In this document: in pieces, positions 18,303 to 26,351 of the stretch | Layout: each line of letters begins with the position of its first letter | How positions within the stretch are numbered: position 1 is the first letter of the stretch | Source of the DNA: CF-13 sp035279665 | Lineage (GTDB): Bacteria; Chloroflexota; Dormibacteria; CF-121 | NCBI GenBank assembly: GCA_035279665.1 | Contig: DATEHI010000087.1 | Span: forward strand, 1-64,000 | Length of the DNA: 64,000 nt | Reading direction: 5' to 3' | Made by a program: the position numbers and the translations under genes | The notes under the pieces: model-generated | Databases searched by the model: none | Seen by the model: the letters and a program-made list of their open reading frames with translations, nothing else | What the model was told of the DNA's origin: nothing

Positions 18303-18926
18303 CTATGACCTCGGACGACCAAAGAGCGCAAGAACCTGGTCCCGGATCCACTTCGGCGGCGGCACACCCCCCGGCCGCAGGTGGTCTTTGGCGAGCATGA
18401 CGTCCTCGGGGGGCCCAGATGACGATATCTCGCGTTTGGGCGGCGCCACGAAGCCCACGCCCAGCGTCTCCGCCAGGTCGCGAATGCGGGCGAAGAAGCC
18501 CGAGGTATGTGGTGAGCGCTCCAGCTGCAGACCGGTGAAGTCGTAGTGATGTACCCATTCGTGCAGGAGCGTCTCGAGAAAGACTTTGGGGGCGAGCACC
18601 TGTTGCCGAATCGCCGTCAGGTTGTAGATCCGGATGGACCCGCGCCGCGGCGTCGACTCCCAGGCGATCCGGTAGTAGCCGTAGGTTTTGACTTCCAGTT
18701 TGCCCCCGCGCGAGCGGTGGCGCTGCGGACGGTCGGCCACCGTCAGCTTGCAGGGTGGAAGGCCCGCGGCCTCGTCGAGGACGTCGAGCAGGGCCTGGCC
18801 CCTTGCTTGCCGTCCGGCTGCCGTCGCCTCGTCCAGGATCGAGAGCGCGATGCCTTTTCCGAGGGGAAACTCGCGCCAGGTGACCGATTCAACGCCCTTG
18901 CTGCGATCGTAGGCGGATCTGGGCAT
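18303..18926 (-). CDS. SprT-like putative zinc metalloprotease
   Basis: 207 residues. A central zinc motif LLHEWVHHYDF (HExxH) is preceded by a beta-rich region (RIAWESTPRRGSIRIYNL) and followed by HTSGFFARIRDLAETLG, which resembles the SprT/minigluzincin arrangement where a further histidine completes the zinc site. The C-terminus is basic and proline-rich (HLRPGGVPPPKWI). SprT-type proteins act on DNA-protein crosslinks in eukaryotes; the bacterial role is unknown. It starts 19 bases from the divergent CinA-N gene. Confidence 0.68.
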   Translation of the reverse strand: MPRSAYDRSKGVESVTWREFPLGKGIALSILDEATAAGRQARGQALLDVLDEAAGLPPCKLTVADRPQRHRSRGGKLEVKTYGYYRIAWESTPRRGSIRIYNLTAIRQQVLAPKVFLETLLHEWVHHYDFTGLQLERSPHTSGFFARIRDLAETLGVGFVAPPKREISSSGPPEDVMLAKDHLRPGGVPPPKWIRDQVLALFGRPRS

Positions 18927-18945
18927 TCCCTGTCATTATGGGCGC

Positions 18946-19719
18946 GTGCCGCAGTCCAGCATCATCGTCGTCGGCAACGAGATCCTCCGCGGATTCACGG
19001 TGGACACCAACTCCAACTGGCTGGCGGGCCGATTGTTCGAGTGTGGGTTTCCGGTGCGGAGGATGACGACCATTGGCGACGTCGACGAGGACATCGTCGC
19101 GGCAATCCGAGAACATGTGGCACGCCCCGAGCTCTCACGGATCTTCGTCTGTGGTGGGCTCGGGCCGACGCCGGACGATCGGACCTATGTCGCGTTGGCC
19201 CGCGCGCTCGACCAGCCGCTCGTCTACCGGCGCGAGGTCGGAGCGCAAATGCAGAACCTGATGTTCATCATGAACATGGCGGCGCGCCGCGGTACTGCCG
19301 GGCTCAATGCCGGCAACCGGCGGATGGCGATGCTGCCGGAGGGTGCGATGCTCGTGCGCAACGGCGCGGGCATGGCCCCCGGTCTCGCGTTCGACCTGGG
19401 ACAGGATCGCTACGTGTTTGCCCTGCCAGGTGTGCCACACGAGCTTCGCTCGGTCTACGAGGACATCGAAATTCGCTACCTGACGGGCAGCCATGGTGAC
19501 GCGGTCCGGGAACTGCGCTACAATCTCGCGCCGGAGAGCATGTTCCACGACGTCATGAGAGACCTCGAACGCGAATATCCGGACGTGTCGCTGGGGTCGT
19601 ATCCGCAGACGGAAACACGCGAGCTCATCCTGCGCGCATCAGGGCCCGATCCCGACCGAGTCGAGGCCGTGATCGACGCCATCCGCGACCGCGTCAAACA
19701 GTTCACGCCGGTCGGCTGA
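18946..19719 (+). CDS. CinA N-terminal (MoaB/MogA-like) domain protein
   Basis: 257 residues from a GTG start. The molybdopterin-binding-like fold is clear: SIIVVGNEILRGFTVDTNSN, then VCGGLGPTPDDRTYVALA and FALPGVPHELRSVYED. Only the N-terminal COG1058 domain and its extension are present; the C-terminal CinA (PncC-like deamidase) domain is absent, which is normal for this shorter branch. The family includes ADP-ribose or FAD-cleaving CinA members; without the C-terminal domain, only a nucleotide-pyrophosphatase-like role can be suggested. Confidence 0.85.
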   Translation: MPQSSIIVVGNEILRGFTVDTNSNWLAGRLFECGFPVRRMTTIGDVDEDIVAAIREHVARPELSRIFVCGGLGPTPDDRTYVALARALDQPLVYRREVGAQMQNLMFIMNMAARRGTAGLNAGNRRMAMLPEGAMLVRNGAGMAPGLAFDLGQDRYVFALPGVPHELRSVYEDIEIRYLTGSHGDAVRELRYNLAPESMFHDVMRDLEREYPDVSLGSYPQTETRELILRASGPDPDRVEAVIDAIRDRVKQFTPVG

Positions 19720-19769
19720 TTCGCACACGGGGGCCCCTACCCTTTCCGGCACGGGTGGGAAGTCTCTGG

Positions 19770-20579
19770 CTATTTGCCTTTGAATTCGGGCTGTTGCTTG
19801 GCGACAAAGGACATGATGCCGATCATGGCGTCCTCGGTCATGGCCGCTTTCCCGAAGTTCTCGGCTTCGACTTCGAACCCTTTGCCCGGGGACCGCTCCA
19901 GGCCCGCCAGCAGCGCCTCTTTCGCCAAGCGCAGCGCGATCGGCGCGGCTTGCGCCAGCTTGCGCGCACGCCCGAGCGCGGCCTCGTGAAAGCCATCGGC
20001 GGGGATCGCCGCCGTGATCAACCCGATGGCGGCCGCTTCGGGCGCTTTCAGCCGTAACGACTCGAAGATCATTTCGGTCGCGCGCGCGCGACCCACGACA
20101 CGGGGCAGTCGCTGCGTCCCACCCGCGCCCGGAATCAGCCCGACGTTCGGTTCGGTCTGACCGATCGTCGAACGGCCGTCGTCGATCATCAGCCGGTAGT
20201 CGCAGACGAGCGCCAGCTCGCATCCGCCGCCAAGGGCATGCCCGTTGATGGCGGCGATCAGCGGTTTGGGGAAATGCTCGATCTCGCTGAACGCGGCCTG
20301 GCTGCGGCGCGACATCTGCGCGACGCGCTCCAGCGTCTCGGGATTCTCCCGATCGAACCCGCCATCGCCACCCATGGACTTGAGGTCCGCGCCGGCCATG
20401 AAATAGCGGTCAATGGCGCTGGTAAGCAGCACCACTCGTGTCGCATCGTCGGCTTTGAGCGGTTTGAGCGCGTTGATCAGTTCCTCCTGGAGCTCGGGCA
20501 CCAGGGCGTTGACCGGCGGGCGGTTCATACGTATCGTCGTCACGAAGTCGGTCGTGGAGACGTCCAGTAGGCCGGCCAT
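19770..20579 (-). CDS. Enoyl-CoA hydratase/isomerase
   Basis: 269 residues from the ATG at 20579, which overlaps the upstream SDR stop by one base (TGATG). Crotonase fold: AGADLKSMGG forms the first oxyanion loop, INGHALGGGCELALVCDYRL the central helix, and NVGLIPGAGGTQRLPRVVGR carries the Glu region that aligns with catalytic residues. It hydrates trans-2-enoyl-CoA in beta-oxidation. It is the last gene of the TetR-led acyl-CoA operon (19770-24477). Confidence 0.9.
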   Translation of the reverse strand: MAGLLDVSTTDFVTTIRMNRPPVNALVPELQEELINALKPLKADDATRVVLLTSAIDRYFMAGADLKSMGGDGGFDRENPETLERVAQMSRRSQAAFSEIEHFPKPLIAAINGHALGGGCELALVCDYRLMIDDGRSTIGQTEPNVGLIPGAGGTQRLPRVVGRARATEMIFESLRLKAPEAAAIGLITAAIPADGFHEAALGRARKLAQAAPIALRLAKEALLAGLERSPGKGFEVEAENFGKAAMTEDAMIGIMSFVAKQQPEFKGK

Positions 20580-21412
20580 CAAAACGTGAACAGGTCCAGG
20601 CCGCCGGTTACGGGAAGTGCCACCCCGGTGATGTAGCCGGCTGCCGGCGAGCAGAGGAACGTGATCGCGTTGGCAATATCCTCCGGCTCGCCCGGACGCC
20701 GCAGCGCAACGCGCTTGATCATGCGTTCGTTCATGTCGGGACGGCCCATCTTGAAGGCCTCGGTGCCGATGATGCCGGGCACGATGGCGTTGACCGTAAT
20801 GTTGTAGCGGGCGCCTTCCAGCGCGAGCGTTCTTGCCAGGCCGACAAGGCCGGCCTTGGTCGTCGAATAGCTCGCCTGCCCAAAGCCTCCCAGCGCGCCG
20901 GCGATCGACGACATCATGATGATCCGGCCCCAGTTCCGCTGCTTCATGTGCGGCCAAACAGCCTTCGAGACATTGAACGCGCCAGTCAGGTTGACTTTCA
21001 GGTCGCGGTCCCAGAGCGCGTCGACCTGGTTGTCGACGGTCCCCATGTGATCGAGTGTGCCGGCGTTGTTGACCAGGATGTCGAGGCTGCCGAACTCTTC
21101 AACGACGTGGTCGACGACTTCCTTGACTTGTTCGCGATTCGTCACGTCCATCTTCAGGGCGACCGAACGCCGCCCCATCGCGCGAATCTCGCTCGACGTC
21201 TTCTCCGAATAGACCGCCTTCTGGGAAGCCATCGCCTGCGAAAGCACGCTCTGCGAGGCTTCCGCCGTCTTCTCCAGCTCCGGATCGCTTTCGATCAGGA
21301 TGTCGGTCACGACCACGTCGGCGCCGGCACGGCCCAGAGCCAGGCAGTCCGCCCGGCCAAGGCCGCGCGACCCGCCCGTCACCAGGGCGACTTTCCCCTT
21401 CAGATCGATCAT
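20579..21412 (-). CDS. SDR dehydrogenase of the acyl-CoA operon (3-hydroxyacyl-CoA dehydrogenase-like)
   Basis: 277 residues from the ATG at 21412 (MIDLKGKVALVTG), 2 bases after the stop of the acyl-CoA dehydrogenase. Classical SDR: TGGSRGLGRADC cofactor loop, NNAG, Ser in IIMMSSIAG and YSTTK as YxxxK. A lysine/glutamate-rich insertion (residues about 45-75) between beta2 and beta3 is longer than usual and resembles MFE-2/17-beta-HSD4-type hydroxyacyl-CoA dehydrogenases. By position it should oxidise the 3-hydroxyacyl-CoA made by the hydratases of the operon. Confidence 0.85.
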   Translation of the reverse strand: MIDLKGKVALVTGGSRGLGRADCLALGRAGADVVVTDILIESDPELEKTAEASQSVLSQAMASQKAVYSEKTSSEIRAMGRRSVALKMDVTNREQVKEVVDHVVEEFGSLDILVNNAGTLDHMGTVDNQVDALWDRDLKVNLTGAFNVSKAVWPHMKQRNWGRIIMMSSIAGALGGFGQASYSTTKAGLVGLARTLALEGARYNITVNAIVPGIIGTEAFKMGRPDMNERMIKRVALRRPGEPEDIANAITFLCSPAAGYITGVALPVTGGLDLFTF

Positions 21413-21414
21413 GA

Positions 21415-22641
21415 CTAGCTCGCCTTCCGGATCTGGGGCTTGGGTTGCTCGCGTGTCAGCGGGCGACGCTCGCCGGAGATCGCTCGAGAGATCACCAGCC
21501 GCTGGATCTCGGATGTCCCCTCCCAGATCTGGTAGATCTTGGCGTCGCGCATCCATTTCTCGACGGGATACTCGCGAATGTAGCCGTTTCCGCCGAGGAC
21601 CTGGACGGCGTCCACCGTGACCTGCATCGCCATATCGGCGGCAAAGGCCTTCGCCATGCTGCCCTCGGCGCGGGTGAAGAGCATGTTGTTCTGCGCCATC
21701 CAGCCCGCCCGCCAGGTAAGCAGGCGCGCGGCGTCGATGTTGATCGCCATCTCAGCCAGCTTGAAGCCGATGCCCTCGTGCTTGATGATCGGCTTGCCGA
21801 AGGCCACGCGCTGCTGCGCGTAGTCCAGTGCGTACTCATAGGCGGCGCGGGCGATGCCCAGCGAGCCGGCGGCGACTGCGGGCCGCGAGTACTCGAGCAT
21901 TTGCAGCGCACCCAGCGCGCCGGGACCGGCATCGGGGTCACCGGGCTCGCCGCCAAGGCGATTCTCCGTCGGGACAAAGCAGTCCTGCAGGATCACCTGC
22001 GCCGTGTGCGAGGCGCGCACGCCGAGCTTCTTCTCTTTCCGGCCCATGCTGAGGCCTTTGTTGCCTTTCTCGACGACGAAGGCCGCGATGCCGGCTGCGC
22101 CGATGTTCGGGTCCGTATTGGCGAAGATCACGTGCAGGTCGGCGATGCCGCCGTTGGTGATGAACTGCTTCGTGCCGTTGATCAGGTAGCCGCCGTCGAC
22201 CTTCTTCGCCGTGGTCGTGATCGCCATGGCATCGCTACCAGTGCCCGGCTCGGTGAGTCCCATGGCACCCACGACCGGGCTCTTGGCACTGCAGAACTCG
22301 CGGATCCATTTCTGCTTCTGCGCCTCGCTGCCCATCGCCAAGATGGCGGTCGCGGCCAGCCCGGTGCCGGTTATGGCCACCGCGATGCCGGCGCAGCCCC
22401 AGTGGAGCTCTTCTGCGATCAGCATGTTGGAAATCATGTCGAGGCCGCCACCACCGTAGGCTTCCGGCATCACCGCGACCGGTGTCAGCCCCACTTCGTG
22501 AGCCTTCTTCAGTACCGGCCAGGGGAACTCCTCGGTCTCGTCGTAGTGCGGCGCCACCGGCCGGATCTCCTTCTCGGCGAATTCGTGGGCGAGCGCCTTG
22601 ATGTCTTCTTGCTCAGGGGTCAATGTGAAGTCAAGCGGCAT
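21415..22641 (-). CDS. Acyl-CoA dehydrogenase
   Basis: 408 residues from the ATG at 22641 (MPLDFTLTPEQEDIK); the frame continues upstream only through the dispersed repeat. The FAD/substrate loops VVGAMGLTEPGTGSDAMAI and QFITNGGIADLHVIF are present. The C-terminal YQIWEGTSEIQRLVISR carries the Glu used as catalytic base by short/medium-chain enzymes. It makes the alpha,beta double bond of acyl-CoA with FAD and passes electrons to ETF. The 5' end overlaps the MaoC gene by 11 bases. Confidence 0.93.
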   Translation of the reverse strand: MPLDFTLTPEQEDIKALAHEFAEKEIRPVAPHYDETEEFPWPVLKKAHEVGLTPVAVMPEAYGGGGLDMISNMLIAEELHWGCAGIAVAITGTGLAATAILAMGSEAQKQKWIREFCSAKSPVVGAMGLTEPGTGSDAMAITTTAKKVDGGYLINGTKQFITNGGIADLHVIFANTDPNIGAAGIAAFVVEKGNKGLSMGRKEKKLGVRASHTAQVILQDCFVPTENRLGGEPGDPDAGPGALGALQMLEYSRPAVAAGSLGIARAAYEYALDYAQQRVAFGKPIIKHEGIGFKLAEMAINIDAARLLTWRAGWMAQNNMLFTRAEGSMAKAFAADMAMQVTVDAVQVLGGNGYIREYPVEKWMRDAKIYQIWEGTSEIQRLVISRAISGERRPLTREQPKPQIRKAS

Positions 22642-23116
22642 CGGTTGTGCTCCTTTCTCGCGGCCTTTCCACACCGGGGCCGCTCATTTGTGGCGGGAAC
22701 TCGGCCTCAGCCACACCTTTGTTGAAGACTTTCTCTCCGCGTTGATTGGTCGCGACCAGGTTTATCAGCACGCGTCGTGTCGCATCGTCTTTCGAGGCGA
22801 CGCTTCCTGAGACGGTCACCTCGTCGCCGGGAAGAACCATCCCGGCGAAACGCCCCTGAAGACGCTTGAGCAGGGAACGATCACCCAGCCAGTCGGTCAC
22901 CATCTGGTTGGCGAAAGCCATGGTGAGCATCCCGTGGGCGATGACGCCGGGCAGGCCGGCTGAGCGCGCGAAGCCCTCGTCCAGGTGGATCGGGTTGCGG
23001 TCGCCGGAGGCCTCCGCGTACTGGCGGATCTGTTCGACCGTCACCTGCTTGGTCAACGAGGGCAGCGTGTGCCCAGTGCTGACGTTTTCGAAATCCAATG
23101 CACTCATCGTTTTCAT
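22631..23116 (-). CDS. MaoC-like (R)-enoyl-CoA hydratase subunit
   Basis: 161 residues. Hot-dog fold with the hydratase-2 motif SGDRNPIHLDEGFARSAGLP and GVIAHGML, giving the Asp/His pair that adds water to enoyl-CoA. The start ATG overlaps the preceding FAS1-type gene (ATGA). The two genes side by side resemble the split heterodimeric hydratases of actinobacteria, where one subunit is catalytic and the other binds the acyl chain. The last 18 residues (MSGPGVERPRER onward) are encoded by the dispersed hairpin repeat at 22655-22690, so the natural C-terminus was probably shorter. Confidence 0.85.
   Translation of the reverse strand: MKTMSALDFENVSTGHTLPSLTKQVTVEQIRQYAEASGDRNPIHLDEGFARSAGLPGVIAHGMLTMAFANQMVTDWLGDRSLLKRLQGRFAGMVLPGDEVTVSGSVASKDDATRRVLINLVATNQRGEKVFNKGVAEAEFPPQMSGPGVERPRERSTTDAA
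22655..22690 (-). repeat. Dispersed 36-nt hairpin repeat, copy 1
   Basis: These 36 bases are identical to 39624-39659, and the identity stops sharply at both ends. On the minus strand they form a 6-bp stem (GCGGCC with GGCCGC) around the 12-nt loop CCGGTGTGGAAA, followed by GAGAA. The loop is the same, with one change, as in the tandem array at 35105-35260. The copy sits at the MaoC/acyl-CoA dehydrogenase junction and encodes the MaoC tail. Confidence 0.85.
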
Positions 23117-23514
23117 GGCTTCCGAATGATGAAGAGGGCCGTGCCATCCGAGACCGGCCGACCCTGTTCATCGTTCGCTTTGAGTTCGAACGTGATCAGG
23201 TCCATGTCGCCGCGCGTGTTGATCGCGGTCAGGCGCCCCGTGGTGCGGATGCGATCGCCCGCACGAACCGGCCTTTGGAAATGAAAGCGCTGTTCGCCGT
23301 GCACCAGGTGCGCGACGTCCAGGGCCACCTCCTGGTCGGTCCAGAGCTGCCAGTAGGCGTCGAAGCCGTAGACCATGGCATAAGTCGGTGGCGCCATCAA
23401 CTCGCCCTGCTCCCCCAGGTCGCCCACGGCCGCCATGTAATCCCGGATCGACTGCTCGGTGACCTGATAGGGCGCCGTCTCGTAGCTCCGGCCGACCCAG
23501 CGCGCGTCCGTCAC
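23113..23514 (-). CDS. FAS1-type dehydratase domain (MaoC N-terminal-like) subunit
   Basis: 133 residues. Matches the MaoC_dehydrat_N/FAS1_DH hot-dog layout: VGRSYETAPYQVTEQSIRDY at the N-terminus, APPTYAMVYGFD, then VHGEQRFHFQRPVRAGDRI. This half usually lacks the catalytic Asp/His and pairs with a catalytic MaoC subunit, which here is the next gene (ATGA overlap). Together they should act as an enoyl-CoA hydratase for bulky or long acyl chains. It starts at the stop of the SCP2 gene. Confidence 0.82.
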   Translation of the reverse strand: MTDARWVGRSYETAPYQVTEQSIRDYMAAVGDLGEQGELMAPPTYAMVYGFDAYWQLWTDQEVALDVAHLVHGEQRFHFQRPVRAGDRIRTTGRLTAINTRGDMDLITFELKANDEQGRPVSDGTALFIIRKP

Positions 23515-23828
23515 TACTGCAACAGCCCCTGCAGTTTCATCGCCAGCCCCATGTCGCCCTTGACCTTGAGCTTTTGCTGCATGAACGCTGTCACGGGGTT
23601 CAACTTGCCGGTGGCGATGCTCATCCAGTCATCCGTGGTGGCGATCAGCGTCGTGTTGGGGCTCTGCGCCGGCCCCGGGGTGAGCGTGGGCGCGCCATTG
23701 GCGATCTGCAGCGTCCACGATTCGCCGCTCAGGTCGAACTGGTAGGTCGCATTCAGACCCGCCGACTTCTCCGGATGGGACTTGATGCGATTCTGGATCT
23801 CGGTGAAAACTTCCTTGGCTTCAGGCAT
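23514..23828 (-). CDS. SCP2 sterol-binding domain protein
   Basis: 104 residues from the ATG at 23828, preceded by a good GGAGG ribosome-binding site at the proper distance. The SCP2 fold shows in ATYQFDLSGESWTLQIANGA, TLIATTDDWMSIATGKL and AFMQQKLKVKGDMGLAMKLQ. Single-domain SCP2 proteins bind hydrophobic ligands such as acyl-CoA or sterols and may present them to the beta-oxidation enzymes. It overlaps the end of tetR by 8 bases and is the second gene of the operon. Confidence 0.88.
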   Translation of the reverse strand: MPEAKEVFTEIQNRIKSHPEKSAGLNATYQFDLSGESWTLQIANGAPTLTPGPAQSPNTTLIATTDDWMSIATGKLNPVTAFMQQKLKVKGDMGLAMKLQGLLQ

Positions 23829-24477
23829 ATCGGCCTCCTTCTTGTGATGGCGAGCTTGGGATCGATGCGGCGCCATTGAGGAACAGGCTGGCGCACGCCT
23901 GCGCGAGCGCGGCAGCGCTCATGGACGGCTCTTTGAGGCGCTGAAAGTGTTGCCAGTAGGCGAGCTGGGCCGCCATCCCGAGGAGCGCGAAGGCGGCCAC
24001 CGCGGTCTCCCGCACAGCGAGCTCAGTGAGGGTCGGCACAAAGGCGGCGGCAAGGGTCTGCTGCAACTCGGTCTGCCGAGCCTCGAAACTCTCGTCGATG
24101 CCCAGCCCCTCCATCGTCAGCCGGCGGCTCCACGCGGCGTACTCCTGATAGAACTCGAAAAACGCCTCGAGCCCGGCCACCAGCCGTCTGCGGGCGTCGG
24201 TCTCATCCCGGGTGGCCCAGTAGATCCGGCGGCGCAGCAGCGTCGCCATCTCGTTCTGCAGAGCCGCGAACACCCCTTTCTTGTCGGCGAAATACAGGTA
24301 GAACGCTCCCTGGGAGAGTCCGGCCGCCTGCACGACGGCACTAACGGTCGTGCTGTGGTAGCCGTCACGTTCGAAGACCCGCCGGGCGGCTTCCAGGAGC
24401 TCGCCGCGGCGCACCCACTGCCGCTGGGTCAGCGGCGACTCGCTGGCGGCCCGGCTACTGACTGACACGTCAGTCAC
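23821..24477 (-). CDS. TetR-family transcriptional regulator of the acyl-CoA operon
   Basis: 218 residues. The HTH is at residues about 23-70 (RGELLEAARRVFERDGYHST, SQGAFYLYFADKKGVFAALQ). The C-terminal ligand domain is not diagnostic; acyl-CoA is a natural guess from context. A GTG at 24477 is used here; an in-frame GTG at 24468 is also possible. A perfect 18-bp palindrome covers this start region, which implies direct autoregulation of the seven-gene operon it leads. Confidence 0.9.
   Translation of the reverse strand: MTDVSVSSRAASESPLTQRQWVRRGELLEAARRVFERDGYHSTTVSAVVQAAGLSQGAFYLYFADKKGVFAALQNEMATLLRRRIYWATRDETDARRRLVAGLEAFFEFYQEYAAWSRRLTMEGLGIDESFEARQTELQQTLAAAFVPTLTELAVRETAVAAFALLGMAAQLAYWQHFQRLKEPSMSAAALAQACASLFLNGAASIPSSPSQEGGRYA
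24459..24476. promoter_or_regulatory. Probable TetR operator (perfect palindrome)
   Basis: TGACTGACACGTCAGTCA has 8-bp perfect arms with a 2-bp centre. It overlaps the first codons of tetR and precedes the whole acyl-CoA operon. TGAC...GTCA palindromes of this size are common operators of TetR regulators of fatty-acid genes. Its position suggests that the true transcript start or start codon lies at or just below it. Confidence 0.72.
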
Positions 24478-24505
24478 TAGGGTAGCAGGATCCTCGGTCG
24501 GCTGT

Positions 24506-26305
24506 CTAGCGGACGATCACAAAGACGCGTTCGGTCGCCCTGTCCGCCTGGCTGGCCGACGTGATGATCACCGCCTTGAACGGGTCCGCGTTTGCTCCCA
24601 GCGTGCTGCTGGAGCTCAGGCCAGCCTGGGCTCCGAGAGGCGATTGACGGATCGCGTTCAACAGCCTGGCGATGTCGACGTACACGATGGCGGCGGGCTT
24701 GGGCAGTGACGCCGCACTGGACGTCTTGTAGGTCGGATCGGACGCGATGGTCGCCGCACCCTTGTGCGCATCGATGATCGCCTTGACTTCGGCCGGCGTT
24801 GAGGCGAGGATGCCCATCCCGTCGAGCACGGCATACGAGGGAATGAAGGTTTCGCCGGCCCCGAGCTGACCGAGCAAGGGGGATGCCCAGGAAGAGATCA
24901 CGACGCCGCGGTAGGTGGTCTTGCGCAGGGAGCTGGCCGGCGGCGTCACGGCGACACCGGACGGAGAGCCGAAGCTCGAACCCGCCGCGCCCTCCGCCAG
25001 CGCCAGTAGCCTGGCGAAGAACGCGTTCATCGTGCGCGCGTCATCGGTTCCCACAAGGATCGCGCCGGCGGGCAGACCGTTCTGGCCGAAGCTGACCTCC
25101 AGCCCAGCGTCGCCGGTCAGATGGGGCAGAACACCGGCCGGGCCGGTGAGGCCGACCGCATCGGTTCCGGCTTTCACGGACGCCGTGTTGCCCGATTGGT
25201 CGAGCACCGTCTGGATGGTTCGGTTCAGGCCGGTGATCGAAACAAACGCGTCGCTCGCCTTCGGAATCCAACTGACCAGGGTGTCGGCCCGCCCCTGGTG
25301 CGTGAGCGCCTCACGGGTTGCCGGCGAGAGCTTCGATTGGTCGACCTTCACCAGGACATCGGCCAGGAGGCCGTCGCCATTCACGGAAAGCGTGGCTCCA
25401 ATCCCCTGCAGCGCGTCGAGGTCGTTCACGTCCTTGAGCGCCAGGCCGAGGGCTGGGGTCGTCGCCAAGTTCTTCACGTCGCCAACCACCGACTTGCCGT
25501 TGACGTACACAAAACCTAGCCGGTCGGAGGGCAACCCGGCGAGGGTGGCCTTGTAATCACTCGAGTCCACCAGGCGTGGGGCCCTGCCCTGATCGGTATC
25601 GATGATCTCGTGAATCAATGCGCTCGAGGTAGCGAGCACCACGACGTGATCGACAATGCTGTACGCACCGGTCTTCCCCGATGTGTCGGTCGGCGTGCCG
25701 ACGGAGATCGTGATGCCGTTGTACGTTTCATCCTTCCACCGATAGTTTTTGGCCCACTGGCTCCCGCGCAGTTTCGCCAGCATGGCCCGCGCCTTGGTGT
25801 CGTCGCGGGACACCGCGTAGAAGGCGGACGGGCTGTCCGCCGTGCTGCCGTCGATGGCGCTCTTGAGATTGAGCTTGACACTGGCGCCAATCTCGGAGCC
25901 GAGCCAGGGCTGGATATCACCACTGAACGACAGGCCCGAATCCTTGAGGACCCCGTCGAGCTTGTCGGTGATGGCCTTATCGGTCTTGTAATCCGGGAAG
26001 CTGTGCACGGCCCGCAGCAGGTTGACCTTCTGGGTCACGGAGGGATCGAGGTTCGCCACGGCAATCACGTCCGCGGTCGCAGGCACCATCTTCTCGACGG
26101 CGCTGTTCGGTTTGACGAGCAGCAACACGGCTGCCGCGCTGACGGCGCCGAGGGCGAGGACCGCGGCGGCGGGAATCAGCAGGAGTCGATGGCGGAGCAA
26201 CCAGGACTGAGGCGCTGCCACAGGAGCGACCGGCACGGCCGGCGGGATACCCTGCCCAGGATCGGGCTGGGGAGCGGGCGTCAGGTCGTCGCCTTCAGTG
26301 CTCAT
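24506..26305 (-). CDS. DUF3352-type membrane-anchored protein
   Basis: 599 residues from the ATG at 26305. A proline-rich cytosolic tail (residues 8-40) precedes one transmembrane helix (LLIPAAAVLALGAVSAAAVL) and a large extracytoplasmic region. That region has the features of DUF3352: MVPATADVIAVANLDPS near its start, repeated FYAVSRDDTKARAMLAKLRG-like units, and AIVYVDIARLLNAI near the end. The family has no known function. The protein stands alone between the tetR operon and the Re-citrate-synthase-like gene. Confidence 0.72.
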   Translation of the reverse strand: MSTEGDDLTPAPQPDPGQGIPPAVPVAPVAAPQSWLLRHRLLLIPAAAVLALGAVSAAAVLLLVKPNSAVEKMVPATADVIAVANLDPSVTQKVNLLRAVHSFPDYKTDKAITDKLDGVLKDSGLSFSGDIQPWLGSEIGASVKLNLKSAIDGSTADSPSAFYAVSRDDTKARAMLAKLRGSQWAKNYRWKDETYNGITISVGTPTDTSGKTGAYSIVDHVVVLATSSALIHEIIDTDQGRAPRLVDSSDYKATLAGLPSDRLGFVYVNGKSVVGDVKNLATTPALGLALKDVNDLDALQGIGATLSVNGDGLLADVLVKVDQSKLSPATREALTHQGRADTLVSWIPKASDAFVSITGLNRTIQTVLDQSGNTASVKAGTDAVGLTGPAGVLPHLTGDAGLEVSFGQNGLPAGAILVGTDDARTMNAFFARLLALAEGAAGSSFGSPSGVAVTPPASSLRKTTYRGVVISSWASPLLGQLGAGETFIPSYAVLDGMGILASTPAEVKAIIDAHKGAATIASDPTYKTSSAASLPKPAAIVYVDIARLLNAIRQSPLGAQAGLSSSSTLGANADPFKAVIITSASQADRATERVFVIVR

Positions 26306-26351
26306 CGGAGGGATGCTTGACAGTATCAACTGCGCCCATCCGGGCAACTTG

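Noticed and set aside
21445..22725. Long + strand open frame opposite acyl-CoA dehydrogenase
   Set aside because: No recognisable domain; the opposite strand encodes a complete, motif-rich enzyme.
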